From Ammoniphilus sp. YIM 78166 (GTDB taxonomy: Bacteria > Bacillota > Bacilli > Aneurinibacillales > RAOX-1): a DNA stretch of 64,000 bases. A model generated the notes under the pieces. That model searched no databases, was not told the origin of the DNA, and saw nothing but the letters and a program-made list of their open reading frames with translations. Shown piece after piece: positions 33,547 to 43,288 of this stretch. The position numbers and the translations under genes were made by a program. Location of the stretch: assembly GCF_004522215.1 (NCBI RefSeq), contig NZ_SDLR01000004.1, positions 1-64,000 of the forward strand, written 5' to 3'. Numbering within the stretch: position 1 is the stretch's first letter; each line of letters opens with the position of its first letter.

Positions 33547-34515
33547 TTACTTCATGAGTGGAATCTGTTCCAGGATCCCATGTTTGATTCCAATCTTCGC
33601 TCCTTCAGCTCCATATAACGATGTATCGCCAATGATTTTAGCATATTGAGCCCCTAAATCTCTGCGTTGGCTGGTAGCTAGAGAGGTTCCATACCTTCCG
33701 ATAGCGGCTTGAACAAACTGCGTCCAGACTGCCATTATCATTTTCTCCGAAAAGGGAGATCCCTGGACCTCTATCGTTTCACTTTCCCAAGTAGGGAAAG
33801 TAGCCATTCCCTCTTCAGATAAGAACTTTTGTAAGGATTGAACATGCTCTTTAGCCAGCTTCTCTCCTCTGACTAAGTAATCACGTATGTCAGGCGAGTC
33901 TACCGTGGGTATTACTCCTTTTGCAAAAGCAGCAGCAACGGCAGCCCCCCTAAGATTAAGGACTAAGTTGGATGTCTCCATGACGGATAAAGGACGTTCT
34001 TCCCCAAAAAGTTTACCCATAAAAGACGTGTTTTCAATATAACTCGCTTGTTCAGGGGATGGGGACAAAATAACAGGGCGATGCAATCCTTTGGCCATCA
34101 TAAGATTCATCGATACATTAAATAAATCAACAGCCATGTCCAAAGAATGTTTAAAGAATTTACGGACATCTTCCCGATAAGCAGAGGATATTCCCAAGCC
34201 ATATACCGTTTGAGCATAAAGAGCTTGCGTATTCAGCATCAATAAGCAGTATTCATCCGTGAAAATTTTCGGTCCGCTAAGATCGACGTCTCCTTCTGAA
34301 AATCCTGTTGGAGAAGGATGCCCAGCCTGTTCAAGGAATTTTTCCGTTTCGCCTAAAATACGCTGACAGTACCCAAGGGCTTCCCCTAACACTTGACTAA
34401 TCTCTTCGTCTTTCGAATGGTTTTGAAAGTATAGAATAAGTTGGGTCATTAAGCTGTTTACATAATTAGCTCCCCACAGATTCGCTAATTCCATCGCTGT
34501 TAAACTCTCACCCAT
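33547..34515 (-). CDS. DUF3231 family protein (tandem repeat type), copy 4
   Basis: The ATG at 34515 is chosen because GGTGATCAG lies upstream; the frame can extend to 34533 without a site. About 322 residues, starting MGESLTAMELANLWGANYVN. Two DUF3231 units, the second from GEERPLSVMETSNLVLNL. It ends with RRDLGAQYAKIIGDTSLYGAEG. It is the most divergent of the five copies (GANYVNSLMTQL in place of the usual YMTDTMS). Follows copy 5 by about 80 bases. Confidence 0.83.
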   Translation of the reverse strand: MGESLTAMELANLWGANYVNSLMTQLILYFQNHSKDEEISQVLGEALGYCQRILGETEKFLEQAGHPSPTGFSEGDVDLSGPKIFTDEYCLLMLNTQALYAQTVYGLGISSAYREDVRKFFKHSLDMAVDLFNVSMNLMMAKGLHRPVILSPSPEQASYIENTSFMGKLFGEERPLSVMETSNLVLNLRGAAVAAAFAKGVIPTVDSPDIRDYLVRGEKLAKEHVQSLQKFLSEEGMATFPTWESETIEVQGSPFSEKMIMAVWTQFVQAAIGRYGTSLATSQRRDLGAQYAKIIGDTSLYGAEGAKIGIKHGILEQIPLMK

Positions 34516-34592
34516 AAACTGATCACCGCCCATAGCATTCTACTTATGGCTTATTCTCTTTGATCTATTGCTATTTTATACAAGGATTGTAT

Positions 34593-35597
34593 TTATCTCC
34601 TTGCTAACTCATCACGGTCATCAGCTTGTGGAGGCTGCTCCATCCAACCATGATCAATCATGATATTGAATCCGTCTTCCGCATACTTCAAGATCTCCGT
34701 AGAAAGTCGGGTATAATGCGGTGCTAAATCACGCCTTGGGCTTGATGCAATAGCTGCACCGTAATTCGTGATCCCCGTTGCATTTAAGCCGCTAATATGG
34801 AACATCATGAGCTTATCCGAAAAGGGGGCTTGGGTTGAATCCATAACCGTGTGATCCCATGTTGTGGGTACTGGAATATGTTCCTCGCTTAACACTGAAC
34901 TAAATATCTCGTAGTGCTTTGCAGATATATCCCTGCCCCTAAGAAAATAATCCCTTACCTCATCATCCTTCGCCACTTGGCTAAATCCCATAATCAAGGA
35001 TTTGCCTAATATATTGGTTTGTAAATTTGAATAGAGATGTGTAATTTCGATCGCTGTAAGAGGTCTACGCTCCCCGAACCAGCCTGTTAAGAAGCTTTGT
35101 TTCTTGATAAAATCCACTTTTTCAGGTGTAGAAATATAGGGTGGTCTTACGTAAAGCCCTTTTGAGAGCATCACTTTTCTCGCTTGATCTTCTAATTCTG
35201 CAGCGGAAGTTATACACTCCTTAAAAAAATCATGCACATCCGAACGTGTCGTGAGTGGATAGGCAAAACTGTGCGATGCTACACCTAATCTCCCCATATA
35301 CCGAAGGTAAGCAATGATAAACATGTCATCAAAGAGGCGTGGGGCATTCACATTAACATCCTTTTCGGTAAAACCCATCGGAATCGGCACATTCTCGTGA
35401 TTGAAGATTTCCGTGACGGTTTGGATATGCTTATTCGTAATAGATAGAGCATACTCAGCGACCGGTTTTATTTCTGTATCTTCTACTTTGTTTAAAAGAT
35501 AACTCAAAACACATCTTGACATGGTATCGCCCATATAGGTCGTCCATAGGGATGCTATTTCGGCTGAGGTTAAACGAATATTATGATGGCTTTCCAT
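34593..35597 (-). CDS. DUF3231 family protein (tandem repeat type), copy 5
   Basis: About 334 residues; the second in-frame ATG (35597) has better spacing from AGGGGG than the first (35606). Two DUF3231 units; it shares HNIRLTSAEIASLWTTYM with copy 1, 12 kb away and on the other strand, which suggests an inverted or translocated duplication. It ends with RRDLAPHYTRLSTEILKYAEDG. No signal or membrane segment. Function unknown. Confidence 0.85.
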   Translation of the reverse strand: MESHHNIRLTSAEIASLWTTYMGDTMSRCVLSYLLNKVEDTEIKPVAEYALSITNKHIQTVTEIFNHENVPIPMGFTEKDVNVNAPRLFDDMFIIAYLRYMGRLGVASHSFAYPLTTRSDVHDFFKECITSAAELEDQARKVMLSKGLYVRPPYISTPEKVDFIKKQSFLTGWFGERRPLTAIEITHLYSNLQTNILGKSLIMGFSQVAKDDEVRDYFLRGRDISAKHYEIFSSVLSEEHIPVPTTWDHTVMDSTQAPFSDKLMMFHISGLNATGITNYGAAIASSPRRDLAPHYTRLSTEILKYAEDGFNIMIDHGWMEQPPQADDRDELARR

Positions 35598-35654
35598 TTT
35601 TTCCATTCCCCCTGTTATGGTTGTCGGTTTTGAGTATTATTTCCACAACACCCA

Positions 35655-35685
35655 AAATAAAAATCACCCCATGATGGGGTGAAGT
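35655..35685 (-). terminator. Terminator of the 5TM-PAS kinase gene
   Basis: TCACCCCAT pairs with ATGGGGTGA around a single G; the A-rich left flank gives a U-tail on the minus strand. Close to the stop codon at 35696. Confidence 0.75.
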
Positions 35686-35695
35686 TCCCTGTAAC

Positions 35696-37444
35696 TCAAC
35701 CATGGGTCACTAGCCTTGCACGATGGGAGCTCCCCTCCTGGCAGTAAGGCAATCTTACATGTGCCGCGGTTCCTTTTCCCACCTCACTCTCAAACGACAG
35801 ACTGCCCTGATGCTCCTGGATAATCTTTTTACAAATGGTAAGACCCAACCCTGTCCCCTTCTCCTTTAAGCTATAGAAAGGCTGCCCTAATTTTCCCATC
35901 CGGTCTTTAGGAATCCCCATGCCATTATCGATTACCGATACCAAAATACTATCTTCCCTATCAGGTCCAATGATCACCTTAATGACTCCTCCACCGTCAG
36001 GCATGGCTTCCATTGCATTTTTAATCAGATTGATGAAGACCTGTTTAATCTGATTGACATTACAAGTAACCATTGGAGGTTCTTCATCGATTTCGACCAA
36101 CAGCTGGATATTATGTAGTGTAGCTTGAGGAGTAAGCAGGAGTGTTACCTGTTCTAATATCTCACTCATAGGAACCGTCTTCATTTCCGCTGCTAACGGC
36201 TTCGCTAAGTATAATAATTCATTCGTAATCGCTTCGATACGATTTAGCTCATCACCCATGATCCCAAGGTAAGAGGAAGGATGGTCCTTCTGGATTAACT
36301 GGATAAAACCCTTTAGCGTCGTTAGCGGATTCCGAATTTCATGAGCGAGGCCTGCTGCCAGCTCTCCCACAAGCGATAATTTCTCCGAATTCCGCAAAAA
36401 TTCGTCTGTCTGCTTTTGTTCTGTAATATCTCGATACACGCCTGAGTATCCAATGACATTGCCATTCCTATCGTAAATGGTGGAAATAGAAATGCCCACA
36501 TGAAAAGGCTCTCCACTTTTTCGCAATCGGACAGCTTCATAGCCGATTATGGACCCATTTGTCTTGGTTTGTTTGCGGAAATGGGATGCCTCTTCTTGAA
36601 ATTCAGCAGGAATCCATGGAAGGGTATTCCACCCCAATACTTCCTTGGCAGTCCATCCGGACATCTTTTCAAATGCAGGGTTGATTTTAATGATGCGTTC
36701 TTCACGGTCTAGGATAACAATGCCATCGGCATTATGGGCAATATAGGACTCAAGCTGTTCTTTGGCTTCATGCAATCGGTAAGCCGTCCTTTCCATATCC
36801 TCTTGGGACTCTTTGAGCTTCAACAGAGTCTGCTGAGAATTTCGCAAGGATTCAATGAGATGAAAAGCAACGGCTCCACCTAGAATGATCACACTAGAAT
36901 AAAAGGACCAAAAATAAAAACCTCGGATATGTAAAACGCCAGGTAGAATCAACAGCAACAGCAACACATTGAAACCAAGCGTAAAATACCAGCTAAAGCG
37001 ATGAGACCGAATCAGAGGAGGAAGGATTACCCCAATGATAGCATCCAGTCCGAGAATTAGGATGGGAATAGAATAATCACCGCCAAGTGTTTCAGATAGA
37101 AAGATTCGTCCGATAGAGGCCACGATCCATGCCGGGAGAGCGGAAGCCCATCCTCCATAGAAAGCAGCTAATAAAATAGGAAGGTGTCTAAGGTCCACGA
37201 ACCCACTTTCCAGTTCATAACGAAAGAACATAAGAACCGAACTGACACAACCAAAGCTAATGCCTAGAATAAGCCGTGATCGCAGCGGGGAATCTCTGAA
37301 AACCGGCTCCTTGCAAATATAGTAGTGAATGATAAAGACCATAGACAAAAAAAGTGCGGCATTAATAATCAAATAGCTTGTCACGCTGATGCTCCTTAGG
37401 TCCGGATTAAACCTTAAAATATTGAACAATAATAAGTTTTCCAT
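35696..37444 (-). CDS. Sensor histidine kinase, 5TM-LYT/PAS type (KinB-like)
   Basis: A 582-residue membrane kinase. Residues 20-200 form about six helices resembling the 5TM-5TMR_LYT module (LRHLPILLAAFYGGW, then AIIGVILPPLI). A coiled segment and one PAS domain (about 230-345) follow. The core is KinB-like: H368 in AHEIRNPLTT, N-box NLIKNAMEAMPDGG, and G-boxes DNGMGIP and GTGLGL. The catalytic half is closely similar to that of the ethylene-receptor-like kinase. As an orphan kinase in a spore former it may feed Spo0F/Spo0A. It has its own terminator. Confidence 0.9.
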   Translation of the reverse strand: MENLLLFNILRFNPDLRSISVTSYLIINAALFLSMVFIIHYYICKEPVFRDSPLRSRLILGISFGCVSSVLMFFRYELESGFVDLRHLPILLAAFYGGWASALPAWIVASIGRIFLSETLGGDYSIPILILGLDAIIGVILPPLIRSHRFSWYFTLGFNVLLLLLILPGVLHIRGFYFWSFYSSVIILGGAVAFHLIESLRNSQQTLLKLKESQEDMERTAYRLHEAKEQLESYIAHNADGIVILDREERIIKINPAFEKMSGWTAKEVLGWNTLPWIPAEFQEEASHFRKQTKTNGSIIGYEAVRLRKSGEPFHVGISISTIYDRNGNVIGYSGVYRDITEQKQTDEFLRNSEKLSLVGELAAGLAHEIRNPLTTLKGFIQLIQKDHPSSYLGIMGDELNRIEAITNELLYLAKPLAAEMKTVPMSEILEQVTLLLTPQATLHNIQLLVEIDEEPPMVTCNVNQIKQVFINLIKNAMEAMPDGGGVIKVIIGPDREDSILVSVIDNGMGIPKDRMGKLGQPFYSLKEKGTGLGLTICKKIIQEHQGSLSFESEVGKGTAAHVRLPYCQEGSSHRARLVTHG

Positions 37445-37503
37445 CTATTAACTCTATAAATATAGCATATTAAAACCTAACTAGTAATACACTTCCTAGG
37501 CAT

Positions 37504-37540
37504 AAAAAAAAGTGTCCCTTACTGTCGGGACACCTTTTTA
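37504..37540 (-). terminator. Terminator of the germination receptor operon
   Basis: AAAAGTGTCCC pairs with GGGACACCTTTTT around TTACTGTC, just beyond the stop of the small CLC_0170-type gene. Confidence 0.8.
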
Positions 37541-37552
37541 ATTCCCTATTCC

Positions 37553-37750
37553 CTACCAGAGCCACTGTTGATAGGCCCAGTTACCTACAAAAGCCAGAAT
37601 GGCAAGAGAAACATTGAACCACCCGATATAGCGGGCAGCCTTTTCCTCCTTCTTCAATTTCGATAGGCTGTACGCCTTCACATCAAAAATGAGGATCAGG
37701 ATTCCCGTCGCCCCTAATAACATCACCATATAATTGATATAGCCAATCAT
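37553..37750 (-). CDS. Small membrane protein, CLC_0170 type, at end of germination operon
   Basis: A 65-residue protein with two hydrophobic segments (about 3-22 and 43-62) flanking a charged middle (SLSKLKKEEKAARYIGW). It resembles the CLC_0170 family of small proteins that accompany GerA-type receptor genes in spore formers. It follows the C-subunit gene by 19 bases and precedes the operon terminator, so it is co-transcribed. The role may match that of small accessory D subunits (GerVB/GerD-like accessory) but this is inference. Confidence 0.7.
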   Translation of the reverse strand: MIGYINYMVMLLGATGILILIFDVKAYSLSKLKKEEKAARYIGWFNVSLAILAFVGNWAYQQWLW

Positions 37751-37769
37751 TTCGGACCTCCAGTTGCCG

Positions 37770-38999
37770 CTAGCTTGCTTTCATGCCTATGCGCCGAATG
37801 CTAATATCTACTTGCACATGAACCGGAATCTCCTTGTACATGGCCTGCCACTTCTCCTTCTCCTTAATGTGCTGACTCCAGTAGGTCGGATGTTTCCCCC
37901 GGACATGTTCACCAAAGCCGAAAATGTCTGACCCTTGCTTTTGCGTTTTCTTGATGAGTTTCATGAAAGCCTCTTCCGCATTTTTCCCTATCTGACTTTC
38001 AATTTTGTGAAGACTTGCGGAGCTACCTACCTTAAACTGGGCATTACTTTTTTCGATAAGGTTTCCTTCAATATGAACCTTGACCTTTACATGCGGTTTC
38101 CCGTCTTTCATCTTCACTTCGATCTTGGATTTGCGCTCCGTGGATTCGAACATCACAGCTCCCGCCTCTCCCGGAACTTCGACCAAAACAGTATATCCGC
38201 CAGGGTTTATCCCCTTGATCGCCATGTAATTCCCAATTTCAATCGGCAGGGTGATCCCTGCCATTTTGCTTCCCTTGAAATAAGCTAAACCCGATATCAG
38301 GACCGATTGATTCTTTTGAAGCTCCACATATGGGAGGTAACCTTCCTGCCCCTTGCTAGTCATGGCGCTCCAGAATACCCCCAAAAAAGAATTAGGCAGC
38401 TTACCCAGCTCTACCGAGCCATCCATGGTGGCCAATAAGTAGAGAGCGGGGACGCGCTCCAATTCAGGTTCTAGGCTGACGAGCTCGGCAGCTTTGCCTT
38501 TAGAGACAATCATCCAGGCGGCCCTTCTAACCTCCGCATTGCGCCTTAACGCATCGTTTAGATTTTGAAGTCCTTTTCTGGCGACCTTTTCATTGACGAC
38601 AATGATGCGTAAATGCCCGAAAAACAAGCGATCCGAAACTAGCTGCTGAAGATTGGAAAACGCATCCTCTACCGTGTGCCCGACAACGTCGATTACCCAA
38701 ACCGGCTTCTCTGTGCCTCCGCCGCCGCCTTCTCCTGGACCTAAGGGGATGCGCCCGGGCACGGCAATCTGAACGGTCAAGCGAATAAGCCTTTTTTGTT
38801 CTTCTGGAACCTTCCCCCCTAAATGGGCGACAGCACTCTCTTCGCTTACCTCCTCCGGATCTTCCTCATCGACAGCGATAGCTAGTACAACGGCCCTTTC
38901 TTCAATTTCGAGACGATCCCAGCAGCCAGATAATAAAGGGACAAAGCATAGCAGGATTCCTACGCACTTAACGCTTCTGACCCATCGATTGGGATGCAA
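37770..38999 (-). CDS. Spore germination receptor lipoprotein, GerA family C subunit
   Basis: A TTG at 38999 is preferred: AAAGGGGGGATC lies just before it, and it gives LHPNRWVRSVKCVGILLCF, an intact lipoprotein signal with lipobox LLSGC. The longer frame to 39137 shadows the B-subunit gene. About 410 residues; Ger(x)C N-terminal domain (CWDRLEIEERAVVLAIAVD) and a C-terminal domain (KIESQIGKNAEEAFMKL). Anchored in the spore inner membrane from outside, it works with the A and B subunits. The gene overlaps the B-subunit gene by 32 bases. A Gly-rich insert is at GEGGGGGTE. Confidence 0.9.
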   Translation of the reverse strand: MHPNRWVRSVKCVGILLCFVPLLSGCWDRLEIEERAVVLAIAVDEEDPEEVSEESAVAHLGGKVPEEQKRLIRLTVQIAVPGRIPLGPGEGGGGGTEKPVWVIDVVGHTVEDAFSNLQQLVSDRLFFGHLRIIVVNEKVARKGLQNLNDALRRNAEVRRAAWMIVSKGKAAELVSLEPELERVPALYLLATMDGSVELGKLPNSFLGVFWSAMTSKGQEGYLPYVELQKNQSVLISGLAYFKGSKMAGITLPIEIGNYMAIKGINPGGYTVLVEVPGEAGAVMFESTERKSKIEVKMKDGKPHVKVKVHIEGNLIEKSNAQFKVGSSASLHKIESQIGKNAEEAFMKLIKKTQKQGSDIFGFGEHVRGKHPTYWSQHIKEKEKWQAMYKEIPVHVQVDISIRRIGMKAS

Positions 39000-40089
39000 G
39001 CTGATCCCCCCTTTTGTTTCGAATCCATGCGATCGCCCACAACACCGAAGGATATCCAATGGTGATAAAGAGGCCAATCCGACCGACGGTTTCAATCCAT
39101 TGATACATTTGCAGATCATTGCTGGGTACCATGGCAATCACAAAAATGAAGGGTAAGGCAAAGAAAGAGAACATTCGATGGTTTCGTAACCGAAAAAGCT
39201 CACTCGTAGCCTGGATCGTTAAAAAATAGCTGGACAAGAGGGTCGTAAACACGGCGGTTACCCATACCGCTAAAAACGCTGCATCCAGCCTTTCCAGAAT
39301 AGCCGCAGGCAAGGATGTCGTCTTAGCCAATTCCAGTGTCGGCCACAGAAGCAATTTCAGCTCCTCCGCTCCAAAGACGGCGAGGGTTGCAACGACGATC
39401 ATTAAATAAAGCACGCCCGAAATGGATATACCCCATAAGCTCGCGAGCATCGCCTTCTGTGGGCGGCGCATGGCAGGAATGACCATGGTGATTATAAAGA
39501 AGCCTTGAAAAAGGGCCGCCACCGTTAACATCCCCATCAGCATCCGGGCGGGTTCAGTCCCCCATACAGGAAGCAGTCGGACCACTTCGGCATTCTTCAA
39601 GGAAAGGACAACGATCAAAATGGCTGGTCCCAAGATAATAGGGGAGTAAAAATGATGGATATAGGCAAAGGTGGTGATGTCATTGCGAGTCGTGAACGCA
39701 GCGAGAAGCAGCATGACAATAACCGTTACCTCTAATGGCGTTCTCTGCAGAACCGCGGTGACCACCACCTCGCCGAATTCCCTAGCCGTAAGAGCTGTTA
39801 ATACCGCAAAAAAGCAAATAATGGAAGCACTCCCGATTCGCCCTAACCAGGCTCCAATGATGAATTCACTATAACGAATGATGCTGTGCTTCGGAAAGCG
39901 CATGCCTAAGAGCGTGACCATGATCAGTCCCATTAGGGCAATGACCGTCCCTAACAGCGTAACAAGCGGTGCCACCGTATCCGCTGAAAGAACCGCAAGA
40001 CGCGGGAGAGCCAGAATTCCTACCCCAATAATCGAACTAACCACAATGATAGCGGCTTGCAGGACCGTTATTTCACGTGGTGTCTCCAT
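38968..40089 (-). CDS. Spore germination receptor permease-like protein, GerA family B subunit
   Basis: The ATG at 40089 (METPREITVLQ) follows AAAGGGGG and overlaps the A-subunit gene by 17 bases; the frame could extend to 40128. About 373 residues with ten membrane helices of the APC-like GerAB family (IGVGILALPR, then LPVWGTEPARMLMG). In characterised receptors the B subunit binds the germinant in the spore inner membrane. The germinant cannot be predicted from sequence. Confidence 0.9.
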   Translation of the reverse strand: METPREITVLQAAIIVVSSIIGVGILALPRLAVLSADTVAPLVTLLGTVIALMGLIMVTLLGMRFPKHSIIRYSEFIIGAWLGRIGSASIICFFAVLTALTAREFGEVVVTAVLQRTPLEVTVIVMLLLAAFTTRNDITTFAYIHHFYSPIILGPAILIVVLSLKNAEVVRLLPVWGTEPARMLMGMLTVAALFQGFFIITMVIPAMRRPQKAMLASLWGISISGVLYLMIVVATLAVFGAEELKLLLWPTLELAKTTSLPAAILERLDAAFLAVWVTAVFTTLLSSYFLTIQATSELFRLRNHRMFSFFALPFIFVIAMVPSNDLQMYQWIETVGRIGLFITIGYPSVLWAIAWIRNKRGDQLASQSMGQKR

Positions 40090-41725
40090 CCACATTCCCC
40101 CTTTCATTTCCGACATTAACGGGATCAAGCGTGTTGCTTGGCGCCTCTTTGAACTCCTGAATACGATCTCCCAAGCGATTCCGATTTCTCGTATGTAAGG
40201 ATGCCGGCCTCTTCGGCATCCACCAGTGAGGACCGCGGATGATAATATCCTTCATTCCCTGAAAATTCCCGGGAACAATCGGGCTCATATAGGGCACGCC
40301 GAACGACCTTAAAGAAAGCATGTGATTAATAATCAAAATGACCCCAACCATTAAGCCGTATAACCCGAACGTACCAGCCATGAAGATAATGGGAAAGCGC
40401 AAGAGGCGCAAGGCCATAGCCGCATTATAGGCCGGTGTAGCAAAGGATCCAATCGTGGTGAGGGCGATTACGACCACCGTGATCGGGCTGACAAATCCGG
40501 CAGACACTGCCGCTTGTCCAATGACAAGTACCCCGACAATCGACAAGGCTCCCCCCACCTGCTGAGGCAATCGAACGGTCGCTTCCCGCAGGATTTCCAT
40601 AATGACTTCCATTAAAAAAACTTCAACAACAGCCGGGAATGGGACTCCCGCCCTCCCCCCGGCTACCGCGACGGCAAATTGGGTAGGAATCAATTCCGGA
40701 TTATAGGAGATGATCGCCACATAAAGAGAGGAAGTAATCAGTGAAAAAAACAAGGAGACTAACCGGACTAGCCGAATCGCACTCGACATGATAAACCGCT
40801 CCACATAGTCCTCACTCGTCTGGTAAAACTGATGGAACACGGTGGGAACAATTAGGCCAAACGGCGACCCGTCCACCAGAATAACCACTCTCCCCTCCAA
40901 AATCTGTGCGACGGCCTTATCCGGACGTTCCGTATTCTGAATCTGCGGAAAAGGGGAGAAGTGATGATCCTCGATATATTGTTCCAGATAGCCTGCATCT
41001 AACACGGCATCGATATCAATTGCCGATAACCGGTCTTTCACCTCCTCGATTAAATCAGGATTAGCAATTCCCTCTAGATAGCAAATAACCACCTTGGATT
41101 TAGAGATTCTTCCTATCTCCATGGTTTTCACCCGAAAATCCGGGGTCTGCAGCCGATAGCGAAGAAGCGCGATGTTGGTTCCGATTTGCTCGATGAATCC
41201 TTCACGCGGTCCACGAATCGTCTGTTCCGTACCTGGTTGGTCAATCGCTCGCTTGTCTACTTTTCGAGTCGGAATGACAAGAGCATCATCAAGACCTTCA
41301 GCCAGAATAATTGTTTCACCGCGCACGATTGCGTGAATGATCTTTTCTATTTGGCTTTCCGATTGAATCGCGCTATGGTAAAGGATATCTTCTATTAAAA
41401 CTTCTTTTAATTGGGAGGAATTGAACTTCTTCCCCTCGAGATGCCGAGGGACTTGCATCAAAGGCTTCAGGATGTCTTCATTTACTTGTTGGATGTCTAC
41501 GAAATTGGAAAAATAAATCATAACCGCATCATATAAACCAAATACATGAAACCGGCGGATGATTAGATCATCATTCTCACCAAGAATCTCCTGAATGAAT
41601 TGAAGGGTGTCAGCGATATTCCCCTTGACTTTCTGATCTTTATGTTTTTCCACCACTTGATGTGGTGCTACAGCCTGTGCCTGATTTTTCTGTTTCTTGT
41701 TTTTGAACCATCTCGAGATAAACAT
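40073..41725 (-). CDS. Spore germination receptor, GerA family A subunit
   Basis: A 550-residue GerAA/GerKA-type protein. The N-terminal soluble domain covers residues 1-260, with the VVICYLEGIANPDLIEEV and LDAGYLEQYIEDHHFSPFPQ blocks. Four or five membrane helices follow (about 300-490), with FPAVVEVFLMEVIMEILREA. A cytoplasmic tail ends the protein. It is the first gene of the receptor operon, followed by B, C and the small gene with overlaps. Length and motifs are complete. A forespore (sigma-G) promoter was looked for and not found with confidence. Confidence 0.93.
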   Translation of the reverse strand: MFISRWFKNKKQKNQAQAVAPHQVVEKHKDQKVKGNIADTLQFIQEILGENDDLIIRRFHVFGLYDAVMIYFSNFVDIQQVNEDILKPLMQVPRHLEGKKFNSSQLKEVLIEDILYHSAIQSESQIEKIIHAIVRGETIILAEGLDDALVIPTRKVDKRAIDQPGTEQTIRGPREGFIEQIGTNIALLRYRLQTPDFRVKTMEIGRISKSKVVICYLEGIANPDLIEEVKDRLSAIDIDAVLDAGYLEQYIEDHHFSPFPQIQNTERPDKAVAQILEGRVVILVDGSPFGLIVPTVFHQFYQTSEDYVERFIMSSAIRLVRLVSLFFSLITSSLYVAIISYNPELIPTQFAVAVAGGRAGVPFPAVVEVFLMEVIMEILREATVRLPQQVGGALSIVGVLVIGQAAVSAGFVSPITVVVIALTTIGSFATPAYNAAMALRLLRFPIIFMAGTFGLYGLMVGVILIINHMLSLRSFGVPYMSPIVPGNFQGMKDIIIRGPHWWMPKRPASLHTRNRNRLGDRIQEFKEAPSNTLDPVNVGNERGNVDGDTT

Positions 41726-41816
41726 CCCGCCATCTCCTTAATGGGTATTCCATCATTTAATTATTTTCCCCATTTCTGCTAATTTAATGAAATGCTGTTT
41801 TTATAGGATTAAATAC

Positions 41817-41849
41817 AAAAAAAGGCGAAATCCAGTTGGAGTTCGCCTT
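41817..41849 (-). terminator. Terminator of the sigma-54 catabolic operon
   Basis: AAAGGCGAA pairs with TTCGCCTT around a 12-base loop just past the stop codon of the semialdehyde dehydrogenase gene. Confidence 0.8.
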
Positions 41850-41854
41850 CCCTA

Positions 41855-43273
41855 TTATAAGCCTAATGAGATATACTTGACTTCCAAAAATTCCTCGATT
41901 CCATAATGCCCGCCTTCACGGCCTAAACCGCTTTGCTTGAATCCTCCGAATGGCGCTTGAGGCGTAGACGGCAAACCATCATTAAGCCCAACAATTCCAT
42001 ATTCCAAGGCTTCACAGATGCGTATACCGCGTGTAATGTTTTCTGTGAACACGTAAGCCGCCAATCCGAATACCGAATCATTCGCTCGCTTGATCACTTC
42101 CTCTTCCGATTGGAAAGGGGTAATCGGAGCTACCGGGCCAAAGGTTTCTTCAAACATGCAGAGCATCTCATCATTCACATCAGAGAGCACCGTAGGTTCA
42201 ACGAATAATCCTTCCTTTACTCGCCCGCCGGTTTCTACCTTGGCTCCCCGCTTGACGGCATCTTCAATATGATGAAGGACTTTATCTACAGCAGCTTGCT
42301 CGATAAGCGGCCCAATTTCAACGCCTTCTTCCAATCCGTGGCCTACCTTCAATTCCTGGACTTTAGAAACGAACCGTTCGACAAATTGGCTGTAGATCGA
42401 TTCGTGCACGAAAATCCGATTGGAACAGACACAGGTTTGCCCCGCGTTGCGGAACTTGGCTTCCATGACACCTTTTACGGCCTTATCGATGTCCGCATCG
42501 TCCATGACGATCACAGGAGCATGACCTCCTAACTCAAGCGAGACCTTTTTGACGGTGTCCGCCGCTCCCCGCATCAAGAGCTTGCCTACTTCAGTGGATC
42601 CCGTAAAAGTCAGCTTACGGACGCGATCGTCTTCCAGCCATACCTGGCCGATCGCTTTTGGATCGCCGGTAACCACGTTGACAACGCCTTTCGGAATGCC
42701 CGCCTGCTCTGCCAGTTCCGCCAACTTAATGGCGGTGATGGGTGTTTGTTCGGCCGGCTTAATCACCACGGTACACCCCGCCGCTAAGGCTGGCGCTACT
42801 TTACGTGTAATCATAGCGGCTGGGAAATTCCATGGTGTAATAGCAGCGACCACGCCCACAGGCTGCCTGTGAACAAAGAGGCGCTTATTCCGTTGGGTAG
42901 CCGGGATGATCTCTCCGTATATCCGCTTCGCTTCTTCTGCATACCAAGCAAAAAATCCATTGGCGTAATTCATTTCCCCGAGCGCTTCTTTTAGCGGCTT
43001 GCCTTGCTCAGTGGTCATGATTTTCGCCAGCTCTTCCTTATTTTGATCGATTAAATCATGCCACTTTCGAATCAATTCCGCGCGCTCATAGGCGGAAAAT
43101 TGAGACCAAGTTTGAAAAGCTTCATACGCCGCATCAACCGCCTCCTTGGCTTCTTTGGCCCCGCCTAGCGGTACGGTAGCCACGACTTCATGTGTAGCTG
43201 GATTGGAAACCTCGATGCGAGAAAGCTCTTCTCCCACCCATTGGCCATTGATATACATGGAATAATGCTGCAT
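41855..43273 (-). CDS. gabD: NAD(P)-dependent succinate-semialdehyde dehydrogenase
   Basis: A 472-residue aldehyde dehydrogenase of the GabD group. The catalytic Glu lies in LELGGHAPVIV and the nucleophilic Cys in GQTCVCSNR; the family blocks TPWNFPAAMITRK and FTGSTEVGK are intact. It oxidises succinate semialdehyde to succinate. It is the last gene of a three-gene operon after an iron alcohol dehydrogenase and a permease, so the semialdehyde probably arises from 4-hydroxybutyrate rather than GABA; no aminotransferase is nearby. The start has AAGGAGGATTA. Confidence 0.88.
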   Translation of the reverse strand: MQHYSMYINGQWVGEELSRIEVSNPATHEVVATVPLGGAKEAKEAVDAAYEAFQTWSQFSAYERAELIRKWHDLIDQNKEELAKIMTTEQGKPLKEALGEMNYANGFFAWYAEEAKRIYGEIIPATQRNKRLFVHRQPVGVVAAITPWNFPAAMITRKVAPALAAGCTVVIKPAEQTPITAIKLAELAEQAGIPKGVVNVVTGDPKAIGQVWLEDDRVRKLTFTGSTEVGKLLMRGAADTVKKVSLELGGHAPVIVMDDADIDKAVKGVMEAKFRNAGQTCVCSNRIFVHESIYSQFVERFVSKVQELKVGHGLEEGVEIGPLIEQAAVDKVLHHIEDAVKRGAKVETGGRVKEGLFVEPTVLSDVNDEMLCMFEETFGPVAPITPFQSEEEVIKRANDSVFGLAAYVFTENITRGIRICEALEYGIVGLNDGLPSTPQAPFGGFKQSGLGREGGHYGIEEFLEVKYISLGL

Positions 43274-43288
43274 CGGATATAATCCTCC

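Noticed and set aside
41726..41816. Sigma-G promoter for the germination operon
   Set aside because: Expected on biological grounds, but no convincing GHATR-N18-CATWHTA arrangement was found upstream of the A-subunit gene.
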